Shown here one piece after another: positions 8,086 to 15,707 of a stretch of DNA of 64,000 nt (position 1 is its first letter; every line of letters begins with the position of its first letter). The stretch lies in assembly GCA_050952065.1 (NCBI GenBank), contig JBMNKF010000002.1:248001-312000 (forward strand), given 5' to 3'. The stretch is from JAXGZG01 sp050952065. GTDB taxonomy: Bacteria; Bacillota; Sulfobacillia; Fermentithermobacillales; Fermentithermobacillaceae. The notes beneath the pieces are model-generated. The model did no database searches, had not been told where the DNA came from, and saw only the letters and a list, made by a program, of their open reading frames with translations. The position numbers and the translations under genes were made by a program.

Positions 8086-8161
8086 GCTCACATAGCTCAG
8101 TCGGCAGAGCGCATCCTTGGTAAGGATGAGGTCATCGGTTCGATTCCGATTGTGAGCTCCA
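8086..8161 (+). tRNA. tRNA-Thr (anticodon GGT)
   Basis: Acceptor GCTCACA/TGTGAGC, D stem GCTC/GAGC, anticodon stem CATCC/GGATG with loop TTGGTAA (anticodon GGT), and T loop TTCGATT. CCA is encoded. It lies directly upstream of tuf, as thrT does upstream of tufB in enterobacteria. Confidence 0.95.
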
Positions 8162-8324
8162 TTTTCATTTCGTTCGTTGGCTCCCCATGAAGTATTGCAT
8201 CATAAGGAAAATCCTGATAGAAGAAAATGTAGAACGAAGCCTTGTCTAGTCAAGGCGAGACCGTGATGAACTGGCATGCGTGCAAGAATAGTGGCCATTC
8301 GAAGGAAAGCGAGGAGAATAACAC

Positions 8325-9527
8325 GTGGCCAAGAAGAAGTTCGAACGGACGAAACCCCACGTTAACGTCGGCACAATAGGACATATTGACCACGGGAAGA
8401 CGACGCTGACCGCGGCAATAACTAAGGTATTGGCTGCGAGAGGTGGGGCGGAATTCACTCCATTCGACAAGATTGACAAGGCTCCTGAGGAGAAAGCAAG
8501 GGGCATCACCATTTCGGCTTCACACGTTGAGTATGAGACGGAAAACAGGCACTACGCTCACGTCGACTGCCCGGGACACGCAGACTACATCAAGAACATG
8601 ATCACAGGCGCGGCTCAGATGGACGGAGCCATTCTTGTGGTATCTGCGGCGGACGGGACTATGCCGCAGACGAGAGAGCACGTTCTATTGGCCAGGCAGG
8701 TTGGAGTTCCGGCGATGGTAGTGTTTCTCAACAAGGTTGACTTGGTGGACGACGAAGAGCTGCTGGAGATCAGCGAGCTTGAGGTAAGGGATCTTCTTTC
8801 CAAGTACAGTTTTCCGGGAGACGATGTACCGATGGTGAGGGGCTCCGCGCTCAAGGCTCTGGAGTGCGGTTGCGGCGATCCTGAATGCCCGTGGTGCGGC
8901 GGTATTCTCAAACTCATGGATGCGGTGGACAATTATATACCCACTCCTGAAAGGGCAATCGATAAGCCGTTTCTTCTGTCGGTGGAAGACGTGTTCACAA
9001 TTACGGGTCGCGGCACTGTTGCTACGGGAAGGATCGAGCGAGGAGTCGTCAAGGTTGGCGACACGGTGGAGATTGTTGGATTGTCGGACCGAGCGAGGTC
9101 AACGGTCGTGACAGGAGTGGAGATGTTCAGGAAGATACTCGACCGAGGCGAGGCAGGAGACAACGTAGGGTGCTTGCTTCGAGGGATAGCGAAGAACGAA
9201 ATCGAGCGAGGGCAGGTATTGGCGAAACCTGGCAGCATCAAGCCGTACACCAAGTTTGAGGCTCAGATTTACGTTCTATCGAAAGAAGAGGGAGGGCGTC
9301 ACACGGCGTTCTTCACAGGATACAGGCCTCAGTTCTATTTCAGGACCACCGATGTTACGGGCACTGTGATTCTGCCTGAAGGGGTGGAGATGGTAATGCC
9401 CGGGGACAACGTGAAGATAAGGGGCGAACTGATACAGCCCATCGCCATGGAAGAGGGACTAAGGTTCGCTATTCGCGAAGGCGGACGGACTGTGGCCTCA
9501 GGAGTGATAACCAAGATCTTGGAGTAA
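8325..9527 (+). CDS. tuf: Elongation factor Tu, copy 1
   Basis: A 400-residue translational GTPase that delivers aminoacyl-tRNA to the ribosome. The GTPase motifs are G1 GHIDHGKT (19-26), G2 RGIT (59-62), G3 DCPGH (81-85) and G4 NKVD (136-139). Domains 2 and 3 follow. An insertion in domain 1 carries Cys181, 183, 188 and 191 (CGCGDPECPWC), a possible zinc site seen in several clostridial EF-Tu proteins. The start is GTG. Bases 8326-9518 appear identical to the second copy at 33359-34551; only the start codon and the last three codons differ (ends ILE here). It follows tRNA-Thr. Confidence 0.97.
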   Translation: MAKKKFERTKPHVNVGTIGHIDHGKTTLTAAITKVLAARGGAEFTPFDKIDKAPEEKARGITISASHVEYETENRHYAHVDCPGHADYIKNMITGAAQMDGAILVVSAADGTMPQTREHVLLARQVGVPAMVVFLNKVDLVDDEELLEISELEVRDLLSKYSFPGDDVPMVRGSALKALECGCGDPECPWCGGILKLMDAVDNYIPTPERAIDKPFLLSVEDVFTITGRGTVATGRIERGVVKVGDTVEIVGLSDRARSTVVTGVEMFRKILDRGEAGDNVGCLLRGIAKNEIERGQVLAKPGSIKPYTKFEAQIYVLSKEEGGRHTAFFTGYRPQFYFRTTDVTGTVILPEGVEMVMPGDNVKIRGELIQPIAMEEGLRFAIREGGRTVASGVITKILE

Positions 9528-9556
9528 CCGGACTCCCGGGCGCCAAGTACACTTGA

Positions 9557-9586
9557 TTGACACAGGATAAAGGGCTGTGCTACACT
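9557..9586 (+). promoter_or_regulatory. Promoter for rpmG-tRNA-Trp-secE-nusG-rplKA
   Basis: A perfect TTGACA (9557-9562), an 18-base spacer and TACACT (9581-9586), 38 bases ahead of the rpmG start codon. Confidence 0.65.
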
Positions 9587-9623
9587 CGGTTAGTGATTTT
9601 CCGGAGTGGGAGGCGAACTAGGC

Positions 9624-9785
9624 GTGGCAAAAGGCCCAACTGAGACAATTACGCTTGCTTGCGAGCAATGCAAGCAACGCAACTATACAACTAGCAAGAA
9701 CAAGAAGTCCCATTCCGGACGACTTGAGTTGAAGAAGTATTGCAGGTTCTGTCGCACTCACACGGTTCATAGGGAAACCAGGTAA
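9624..9785 (+). CDS. rpmG: 50S ribosomal protein L33, zinc-binding form
   Basis: A 53-residue protein from a GTG start behind GGGAGGCG. Two CxxC pairs (CEQC near residue 13 and CRFC near residue 39) form the zinc ribbon of the C+ form of L33. It ends HRETR, as is typical. The canonical position is first in the secE-nusG operon. Confidence 0.95.
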   Translation: MAKGPTETITLACEQCKQRNYTTSKNKKSHSGRLELKKYCRFCRTHTVHRETR

Positions 9786-9825
9786 CCAGACTACGTATGA
9801 GTAGTGCAGAAGGGATGGGTAACGC

Positions 9826-9902
9826 AGGCCCGTAGCTCCAATAGGTAGAGCGGCGGACTCCAAATCCGATGGATGGGGGTTCAAATCCCTCCGGGCCTGC
9901 CA
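9826..9902 (+). tRNA. tRNA-Trp (anticodon CCA)
   Basis: Acceptor AGGCCCG/CGGGCCT, D stem GCTC/GAGC, anticodon loop CTCCAAA (anticodon CCA), T loop TTCAAAT, encoded 3' CCA. Location between rpmG and secE is conserved in many Bacillota. Confidence 0.95.
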
Positions 9903-9932
9903 CTAATCTCTACAATTAGGTGAGAAACGACT

Positions 9933-10148
9933 ATGAAAATCCTCAAATGGATACGACGGGTAGGGAAAAGCCTTTCGAACTTGCTTCGAGAGACTCGTGC
10001 CGAACTCAAGAAAGTCATCTGGCCCTCATTTGGTCAGGTACGGGTTTTTGCCCTGATTACTTTGGCCATGATTGCCGGGGTAGGCGCCGTATTGTGGGGA
10101 ACAGACGTCGTGATGTCCCTCCTGGTTGGACTGGTACTCAAAAGATAA
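9933..10148 (+). CDS. secE: Preprotein translocase subunit SecE
   Basis: 71 residues. The amphipathic segment RETRAELKKVIWPSFGQV (about 20-37) is followed by one transmembrane helix (about 40-65). This is the short, single-helix form of SecE that clamps SecY in the SecYEG channel. Place between rpmG/tRNA-Trp and nusG is canonical. Confidence 0.95.
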   Translation: MKILKWIRRVGKSLSNLLRETRAELKKVIWPSFGQVRVFALITLAMIAGVGAVLWGTDVVMSLLVGLVLKR

Positions 10149-10207
10149 GGTAAGAAGTAAGGAGAGAGGAACCGGGACCCGGGAGAAATATAGGGGGTCC
10201 TTATTTC

Positions 10208-10762
10208 ATGAGCACACGGGCAGAATCCCTAGAATCACAAGCCCAATGGTTCGTCGTTCACACATACTCAGGTTACGAGAACAAGGTCAAAGCCAACCTG
10301 GAGAAGCGTGTGGACAACATGAACATGAAAGAAAAGATATTCAAGGTCATTGTACCTGAGGAAGAGGAAGTCGAGTATAAGGACGGAAAGAAGAAGATTG
10401 TCAGGAGGAAAGTGTTTCCGGGCTATGTCGTGGTGAACATGATCCTCAGCGACGACTCCTGGTATGTAGTTCGCAATACTCCTGGCGTAACCGGCTTCGT
10501 CGGACCTGGGTCAAGACCAATACCTTTAGAAAAGGAAGAGATTGAGAGCATCCTGAAACGCGCAAGCGGTGAAGGACAACCCAGAGTTAGGGTGCATTTT
10601 GTTCCTGGGCAGACTCTGCGGGTAAAATCCGGTCCCTTCCAAGGAATGATGGGTCTTGTGCAGGATGTGATGATCGATAGGGGTAAGCTCCGAATGCTGC
10701 TTTCGATCTTTGGTCGCGAGACTCCTGTGGAGCTCGATTTCAACCAGGTAGAGGAAGTGTGA
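10208..10762 (+). CDS. nusG: Transcription termination/antitermination factor NusG
   Basis: 184 residues. The N-terminal NGN domain starts AQWFVVHTYSGYENKVKANL and binds the RNA polymerase clamp. The C-terminal KOW domain (about 130-184) contains VKSGPFQGMMGLVQDVMID and couples to S10 or Rho. The ATG at 10208 follows a GGGGGTCC region. It is 10 bases upstream of rplK. Confidence 0.96.
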   Translation: MSTRAESLESQAQWFVVHTYSGYENKVKANLEKRVDNMNMKEKIFKVIVPEEEEVEYKDGKKKIVRRKVFPGYVVVNMILSDDSWYVVRNTPGVTGFVGPGSRPIPLEKEEIESILKRASGEGQPRVRVHFVPGQTLRVKSGPFQGMMGLVQDVMIDRGKLRMLLSIFGRETPVELDFNQVEEV

Positions 10763-10772
10763 GCGAGACGCC

Positions 10773-11198
10773 ATGGCAAAAAAGGTTAAGGCTGTAGTCA
10801 AATTCAGACTTGAGGGCGGAAAGGCAACACCGGCACCCCCGGTTGGTCCTGCACTTGCTCCCCATCAAGTCAACATGCCCTTGTTTGTGAGACAGTTCAA
10901 CGATCGGACATCGAATCTCGTGGGAACCATGGTCCCGGTCGTGGTAACTATTTACGAAGACCGCAGTTTCGCCTTCGTGACCAGGACATCTCCGGCCTCC
11001 TATCTGCTCAAGAAGGCCGCCGGTATTGAGCTGGCTTCAGGGGAGCCCAATAAGAAGAAGGTCGGCAAAGTCACACGTGACCAGATCAAAGAGATCGCTG
11101 AAACCAAGATGAAAGACCTGAACGCAAGTTCAATCGAATCTGCCATGCGGATGATCGAAGGCACAGCGCGAAGCATGGGGATCGAGGTAGTGGGTTAA
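10773..11198 (+). CDS. rplK: 50S ribosomal protein L11
   Basis: 141 residues, the standard length. The N-terminal domain starts AKKVKAVVKFRLEGGKATPAPPVG and includes the flexible proline-rich loop. The C-terminal 23S rRNA-binding domain includes SPASYLLKKAAGI and ends GTARSMGIEVVG. L11 forms the GTPase-associated centre with L10/L12. Confidence 0.97.
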   Translation: MAKKVKAVVKFRLEGGKATPAPPVGPALAPHQVNMPLFVRQFNDRTSNLVGTMVPVVVTIYEDRSFAFVTRTSPASYLLKKAAGIELASGEPNKKKVGKVTRDQIKEIAETKMKDLNASSIESAMRMIEGTARSMGIEVVG

Positions 11199-11290
11199 GG
11201 CTAATTAGAGCGGTTCAGGTTTCTGAGAGTCTTTGAGACAAGTGGGAGGGCTTGCGCAATTCGCTCGCTCGCTAATACCACAAGGAGGTT

Positions 11291-12001
11291 ATGAAGTTGC
11301 CCAAGAAAGGCAAGAAGTACGCCGAAGTCGTTAAAGAGATCGAAGTCGGAAAAGCCTATGAACCTCGAGAAGCGCTCGACCTTCTGTGCAAGCTCTCATC
11401 CGCGAAGTTCGACGAGACAGTGGAAGTAGCTGTCAGATTAGGAGTTGACCCTCGCCACGCCGACCAGATGGTTCGCGGTGCGGTCGTCCTTCCTAACGGT
11501 ACCGGGCAGGAAGCAAAAGTCTTGGTGTTCGCCAGAGGCGATAAAGCTAAGGAAGCCAAGGATGCTGGGGCCGATTTTGTGGGTGCAGAAGACCTTGCCG
11601 AGAGGATCCAAGGTGGATGGCTTGGGTTTGACAGGGCCGTGGCTACGCCCGATATGATGAGCATTGTGGGACGACTCGGACGCATCCTAGGACCTAGAGG
11701 GCTCATGCCCAACCCCAGGACAGGTACTGTCACCAACGACATTGTCAATGCGGTTAGAGAGATCAAGCAAGGCAAGGTGGAGTACCGCACAGAAAGGAAC
11801 GGCTTGGTCCATGCGCGCTTGGGGAAGGTGTCTTTTGGCGGCGAAAAGTTGGAAGAGAATTTCTATGCTTTCATGGATGCCATCCTGAAAGCCAAGCCCG
11901 CTGCCGCTAGGGGGCAGTACGTGAGGGGCGTCACGCTTTCGACTACTATGGGGCCCGGAATACCTTTGAACGTAGCCAGAGTAACCAGGCCCGGAGCATA
12001 G
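11291..12001 (+). CDS. rplA: 50S ribosomal protein L1
   Basis: 236 residues. Domain I/II architecture with the conserved segments VRLGVDPRHADQMVRGAVVLP and GRLGRILGPRGLMPNPRTGTV, ending TMGPGIPLNVA. It builds the L1 stalk and moves deacylated tRNA to the E site. It is separated from rplK by 92 bases with no strong hairpin noticed. The start ATG is preceded by AAGGAGGTT. Confidence 0.97.
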   Translation: MKLPKKGKKYAEVVKEIEVGKAYEPREALDLLCKLSSAKFDETVEVAVRLGVDPRHADQMVRGAVVLPNGTGQEAKVLVFARGDKAKEAKDAGADFVGAEDLAERIQGGWLGFDRAVATPDMMSIVGRLGRILGPRGLMPNPRTGTVTNDIVNAVREIKQGKVEYRTERNGLVHARLGKVSFGGEKLEENFYAFMDAILKAKPAAARGQYVRGVTLSTTMGPGIPLNVARVTRPGA

Positions 12002-12019
12002 CAGTAAGACAAAAACAAA

Positions 12020-12160
12020 ATACGGGTCTTTTCTGACCGCAGACAGCAGGTGTCGGAAGACGTAAAGGTTCCGTGCTCGGAGAGCCGGAACCGCCCGCCG
12101 AGGTTAGGCCCATTACAGGTTAGTTATGACGCAATGGGGCCCTGCTTCGCGGGGCCCTTT
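12020..12160 (+). promoter_or_regulatory. Probable ribosomal protein L10 leader (rplJL autoregulation)
   Basis: The 200-base gap between rplA and rplJ holds several potential helices (GTGTCGGAAGACGTAAAGG region, GCTCGGAGAGCCGG) and ends in a terminator-like hairpin. Position and content match the L10(L12)4-binding leader that controls rplJL in Bacillota, but I could not fold it rigorously. Confidence 0.55.
12137..12160 (+). terminator. Attenuator hairpin before rplJ
   Basis: GGGCCCTGC (12137-12145) pairs with GCGGGGCCC (12149-12157) around a TTC loop, followed by TTT and a pyrimidine-rich stretch. It sits 45 bases ahead of rplJ, so it would act as a regulated attenuator rather than an operon end. 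Confidence 0.7.
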
Positions 12161-12203
12161 CCTATTATCATGAGTCAGCCAGGACCCAATAAAGGGGGGG
12201 ACA

Positions 12204-12743
12204 ATGTTGGAGAGTAAGCAGAGATTGGAGAAGGCCAAGGTACAGGCGTCTTTGAAGAACAAAATGACCGAGGCCAAGAGCGTGGTGTTTGTTGGCTTCA
12301 AAGGTTTGTCGGTACTGGATGACACCAGGCTCCGGAGAATGTGCCGTGAGGCCGGAGTGGAGTACAAGGTGATCAAGAACACCATTGCCAGACGGGCAGT
12401 GGATGAACTAGGGTGGCAAGGGCTGGATGACGTGTTTCAAGGCACTACTGCCATGGCCGCGTCGTCCGAGGATCCCGTGGCTCCCGCAAGGGTGATCAAC
12501 ACGTTTGCTCGGGAAGTCCCGGCACTGACCCTAAAAGGCGGCGTCTTGGAAGGCGAGTTCATGGACGCAAATAGAGTCGCCTATTTGGCTACTTTGCCAT
12601 CCAGACAGGAGCTTCTGGCGCGAGTAGCCGGTGGTCTGAAGAGTCCCATAGCAGGGATGGTAAGCGTATTGGGCGCGACCTTAAGCGGTTTCGCCAGAGC
12701 CGTAGATGCCCTAAGAGCAAAAAGGGCCGAAGCGGGTGCGTAG
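12204..12743 (+). CDS. rplJ: 50S ribosomal protein L10
   Basis: 179 residues. The N-terminal rRNA-binding domain (SVVFVGFKGLSVLDDTRLRR, then EYKVIKNTIARRAVDE) is followed by the C-terminal helix that binds L7/L12 dimers (about 140-175, ending DALRAKRAEAGA). It forms the stalk base with L11. Confidence 0.96.
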   Translation: MLESKQRLEKAKVQASLKNKMTEAKSVVFVGFKGLSVLDDTRLRRMCREAGVEYKVIKNTIARRAVDELGWQGLDDVFQGTTAMAASSEDPVAPARVINTFAREVPALTLKGGVLEGEFMDANRVAYLATLPSRQELLARVAGGLKSPIAGMVSVLGATLSGFARAVDALRAKRAEAGA

Positions 12744-12797
12744 GTGCAAGTTTGGTCCGAATCCTAAATCCCAACCCGAAATTGGAGGTTATCAAGA

Positions 12798-13178
12798 GTG
12801 TCTAAGATCGATGAAGTTCTTGAACTGGTCAAAGGCATGACCGTCGTCGAACTGGCAGAACTCGTCAAGAAGTTTGAAGACGAGTTTGGCGTTTCGGCGG
12901 CTGCGCCGGTTGTGGCCGCTGCTCCTGCCACTGCCGCCGAAGCTCAGAAGGCTCCCGAGGAAGAGAAGACTGAGTTTGACGTGATCTTAACTGGAGCCGG
13001 GGCCAACAGAGTTGCAGTTATCAAGACCGTCCGTGAGCTTACCGGACTTGGGCTGAAAGAAGCCAAGGAAATGGTCGAGGCTGCGCCAAAGGCTATCAAG
13101 GAGAGGGTCTCCAAGGAAGAGGCCACCAAGGCAAAGGAAGCTCTCGAGAAGGCTGGGGCTTCGGTCGAGGTTAAGTAG
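12798..13178 (+). CDS. rplL: 50S ribosomal protein L7/L12
   Basis: 126 residues from a GTG start behind GGAGGTT. It has an N-terminal dimerisation helix (LELVKGMTVVELAELVKKFEDEFG), an alanine-rich hinge (about 34-54) and a globular factor-binding domain (TEFDVILTGAGANRVAVIK, then LGLKEAKEMVEAAPKAIKE). This is the flexible stalk protein. It is followed by a terminator and then asd instead of the usual rpoB. Confidence 0.97.
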   Translation: MSKIDEVLELVKGMTVVELAELVKKFEDEFGVSAAAPVVAAAPATAAEAQKAPEEEKTEFDVILTGAGANRVAVIKTVRELTGLGLKEAKEMVEAAPKAIKERVSKEEATKAKEALEKAGASVEVK

Positions 13179-13214
13179 CAATATGGGGTCCGCTCCCGGT
13201 TCCCTCCAGCATTT

Positions 13215-13237
13215 GGGCCCGGGGCGGGCCTTTGCTT
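13215..13237 (+). terminator. Terminator after rplL
   Basis: GGCCCG (13216-13221) pairs with CGGGCC (13225-13230) around a GGG loop, followed by TTTGCTTC. It separates the ribosomal stalk operon from the asd-lysC-dapA cassette. Confidence 0.55.
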
Positions 13238-13286
13238 CTGCGGTTTGCGCCACCTGAGAGCCCCCGAGCATATACTGGGGATGCTG

Positions 13287-13314
13287 TTGGGCTAACTCCC
13301 GATGGGTCTATTTT
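13287..13314 (+). promoter_or_regulatory. Possible promoter for asd-lysC-dapA
   Basis: TTGGGC (13287-13292), a 16-base spacer and TATTTT (13309-13314), about 70 bases ahead of asd. It is a weak match. A small hairpin (GTTAG/CTAAC, 13368-13382) just ahead of asd holds the G-rich ribosome binding site in its loop. Confidence 0.35.
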
Positions 13315-13386
13315 GTAACCACCGCCGGCTCCATAGGGTGGGCAGCCTGGTGAAAAGATGAGTGTTGGTTAGGGGGGCTAACTGAT

Positions 13387-14409
13387 TTGCCTAAAGTGGC
13401 AATAGTAGGAGCAGGAGGGCTTGTAGGCTCTAAGCTGGTTGCGTGCTTTGAAGCATCCGATATTCCCGAACTCGACCTCGTGCTCACTGGCAAGGAGAAG
13501 TCTGTCGGAACTCAAGTACCGTTTCGAGGCAAATCGTTGCGGGTGGAGACAAACTCAATAGAAAGGCTTCGCGCCGTAGACATTGTGGTGCTGTGTACTC
13601 CCACGACAGTATCTGGGGAACTGGTTGAGACGCTTAGAGGCGGCCCCATCGTAGTGGATACATCAAGCTTCTACCGAATGGACGAAGAAGTACCTTTGGT
13701 AGTGCCCGAGGTCAATCCCCATGCTCTCGAAGGCCACAAAGGACTCATAGCCGGACCGAACTGTTCCACCATTCAGCTGGTCATGGTTCTAAAACCGCTC
13801 CATGACAAGTACGGCCTCAAGAGAGTCCACGTGGCCACCTATCAGTCAGTCTCGGGAGTAGGCTACAGGGCGGTCCGTCAGTTAGAAGAGGACACCTTCC
13901 AAAGACTATGCGCCGGAAAATCGGCGAAGATTCCGAACTCCCAATCACCTCACGGTGAATTCCCTCATGAGATAGCCTTTAACGTAATCCCGCAGGTAGA
14001 CTCGTTTTTGCCCGACGGGTACACTAAAGAAGAGATGAAAATGGTACAAGAAACCCGCAAGATATTGGGGTTACCCGAACTAGCCATTTCGTGCACCTGT
14101 GCTAGAGTACCTGTCTTTGTGGGTCACTCGGAAGACTGCCTCGTTGAGACAGAAAACCCCGTAGATCTTGATGATGTCCGTACTCTTCTTTCGGAATCTC
14201 CTGGAATCGTGGTTATGGACGATTTCCGGAATCAGGAGTACCCCATGCCGTGTATGGTCGAGGGTAGGCACGAGGTGTACGTCGGTCGCATTCGCCAAGA
14301 TCTTTCCCGAGAAGATGGGACGGGGCTTCTATTATGGGTAGTCGCCGATAACCTGCTTCGCGGGGCGGCGACCAACGCCTGTAATATAGTGAGACTCTTG
14401 CTTCAGTAA
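13387..14409 (+). CDS. asd: Aspartate-semialdehyde dehydrogenase
   Basis: 340 residues. It reduces aspartyl phosphate to aspartate semialdehyde, the branch point to lysine/DAP and to threonine/methionine. The N-terminal NADP-binding motif is VAIVGAGGLVGSKL (4-17). The catalytic cysteine lies in AGPNCSTIQ. The substrate-binding domain has TYQSVSGVG and the PHGEFPHEIAFN segment. The start is TTG 13387, 9 bases behind a run of six G at 13372-13377. First gene of the asd-lysC-dapA cassette inserted between rplL and rpoB. Confidence 0.93.
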   Translation: MPKVAIVGAGGLVGSKLVACFEASDIPELDLVLTGKEKSVGTQVPFRGKSLRVETNSIERLRAVDIVVLCTPTTVSGELVETLRGGPIVVDTSSFYRMDEEVPLVVPEVNPHALEGHKGLIAGPNCSTIQLVMVLKPLHDKYGLKRVHVATYQSVSGVGYRAVRQLEEDTFQRLCAGKSAKIPNSQSPHGEFPHEIAFNVIPQVDSFLPDGYTKEEMKMVQETRKILGLPELAISCTCARVPVFVGHSEDCLVETENPVDLDDVRTLLSESPGIVVMDDFRNQEYPMPCMVEGRHEVYVGRIRQDLSREDGTGLLLWVVADNLLRGAATNACNIVRLLLQ

Positions 14410-14475
14410 GAAAAACAGGCAAAGATGGGCACCTGATCGCGTCTTTTTGGGTCTAGGGATGGGGAGGTGAAGCCG

Positions 14476-15684
14476 TTGGTAGTGGTTCTGAAGTTTGGTG
14501 GCACGTGTCTCCAGACGCCGGCCAGGAGGGACATGGCCTGCGAGAGAATTCGAGAGACCCTCAATAAAGGATACAAAGTGCTGGCTGTGGTCTCGGCCAT
14601 GGGCCGCACCGGGGAGCCTTACGCCACAGATACGCTGATAGGCATGGCTAAAGGCCTGCACAAAGCAGTGGCTCCAAGAGAGCTTGACCTACTTGTGTCA
14701 TGCGGTGAGATCATATCGGCGGTTCTCATGGTCCAGGAACTACAGTCTCGAGGTATTCCCGCGATGGCGCTTTCCGGGGGGCAAGCAGGGATTATTACGG
14801 ACACGAACTTTGGTGAAGCCGGGATAACCTCCGTTGATGCTACCCACGTAAGGCGGCACTTGGATGAAGGAAAGGTCGTTGTGGTGGCGGGTTTCCAGGG
14901 CAGGGCTCCGTCCGGGGACATAACCACTTTGGGCAGAGGTGGGAGCGATACAACTGCCGCAGTCTTGGGGGCCGCCCTAGACGCGGACTACGTCGAGATA
15001 TATACCGATGTTGAAGGGATAATGACCGCAGACCCCAGAGTAGTCAAGAATGCTAAGACTATACCCCTGGCGACTTACGATGAAGTCACTCAGATGGCCT
15101 GGGAAGGGGCTAAAATAATACATCCGCGGGCGGTGGAAATCGCCCACAGAGCCAAAACTCCAGTATGGGTTCGCTCTTTGGAGAAGGACAGCAAGAAAAC
15201 CCTGGTAGCCGGAGGGGAGAAGCAGATCGATCCTTGGCGCTATCGAGAAAACGACAGGCCGGTAACCGGGATTACCTACCGGGCGGATCTGGTACAGATC
15301 CTAGTGCACCTTCCTCAGGGGCAAGAGATGGAAACCGCGTCTCGAGTCTTCCGTCTTCTTAGGGGCGTGTCACTTGATCTCATAAACATGTTTCTAGACA
15401 GACTCTCGGTAGTAATCCCCTGTGAAGTTGAAGAGGAAACCCTTAGTCTGTTGAAACCATTAGATCTGTCTCTGGATGTCCGCAGGAAGATGGCCAAGGT
15501 AACCGCAGTCGGCTATGGAATGCACGGCAAGCCTGGGGTAATGGAGAAGGTCATATCGGCTTTGTGGGAAGAGAAGATACCCGTCTATGCGTCAGCCGAC
15601 TCTAACATCACCTTGTCGTGCCTAATCGATGGCGATTGTCTGTTTAGGGCGGTCAATGCCATACACGATGCGTTCGGTCTCTAG
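14476..15684 (+). CDS. lysC: Aspartate kinase
   Basis: About 402 residues. It phosphorylates aspartate, the first committed step. The N-terminal kinase motif is KFGGTCL (usually KFGGTS), then the substrate loop GRGGSDTTAAVLGAAL and YTDVEGIMTADPRVV. Two C-terminal ACT-like regulatory segments follow (from about 275), suggesting feedback control, although the effector cannot be read. A GTG at 14467 is also in frame, but the GGGGAGG ribosome binding site at 14461-14467 overlaps it; TTG 14476 has correct spacing. Confidence 0.92.
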   Translation: MVVVLKFGGTCLQTPARRDMACERIRETLNKGYKVLAVVSAMGRTGEPYATDTLIGMAKGLHKAVAPRELDLLVSCGEIISAVLMVQELQSRGIPAMALSGGQAGIITDTNFGEAGITSVDATHVRRHLDEGKVVVVAGFQGRAPSGDITTLGRGGSDTTAAVLGAALDADYVEIYTDVEGIMTADPRVVKNAKTIPLATYDEVTQMAWEGAKIIHPRAVEIAHRAKTPVWVRSLEKDSKKTLVAGGEKQIDPWRYRENDRPVTGITYRADLVQILVHLPQGQEMETASRVFRLLRGVSLDLINMFLDRLSVVIPCEVEEETLSLLKPLDLSLDVRRKMAKVTAVGYGMHGKPGVMEKVISALWEEKIPVYASADSNITLSCLIDGDCLFRAVNAIHDAFGL

Positions 15685-15707
15685 ATAACAAAGAGGAGGT
15701 ATCTTTG

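Noticed and set aside
9691..9903. Minus-strand frame over tRNA-Trp and rpmG
   Set aside because: Another tRNA translation artefact (GPEGFEPPS) overlapping rpmG.
14410..14475. Lysine riboswitch before lysC
   Set aside because: The gap is only 66 bases, too short for the roughly 180-base lysine aptamer, and lysC is downstream of asd in the same unit.
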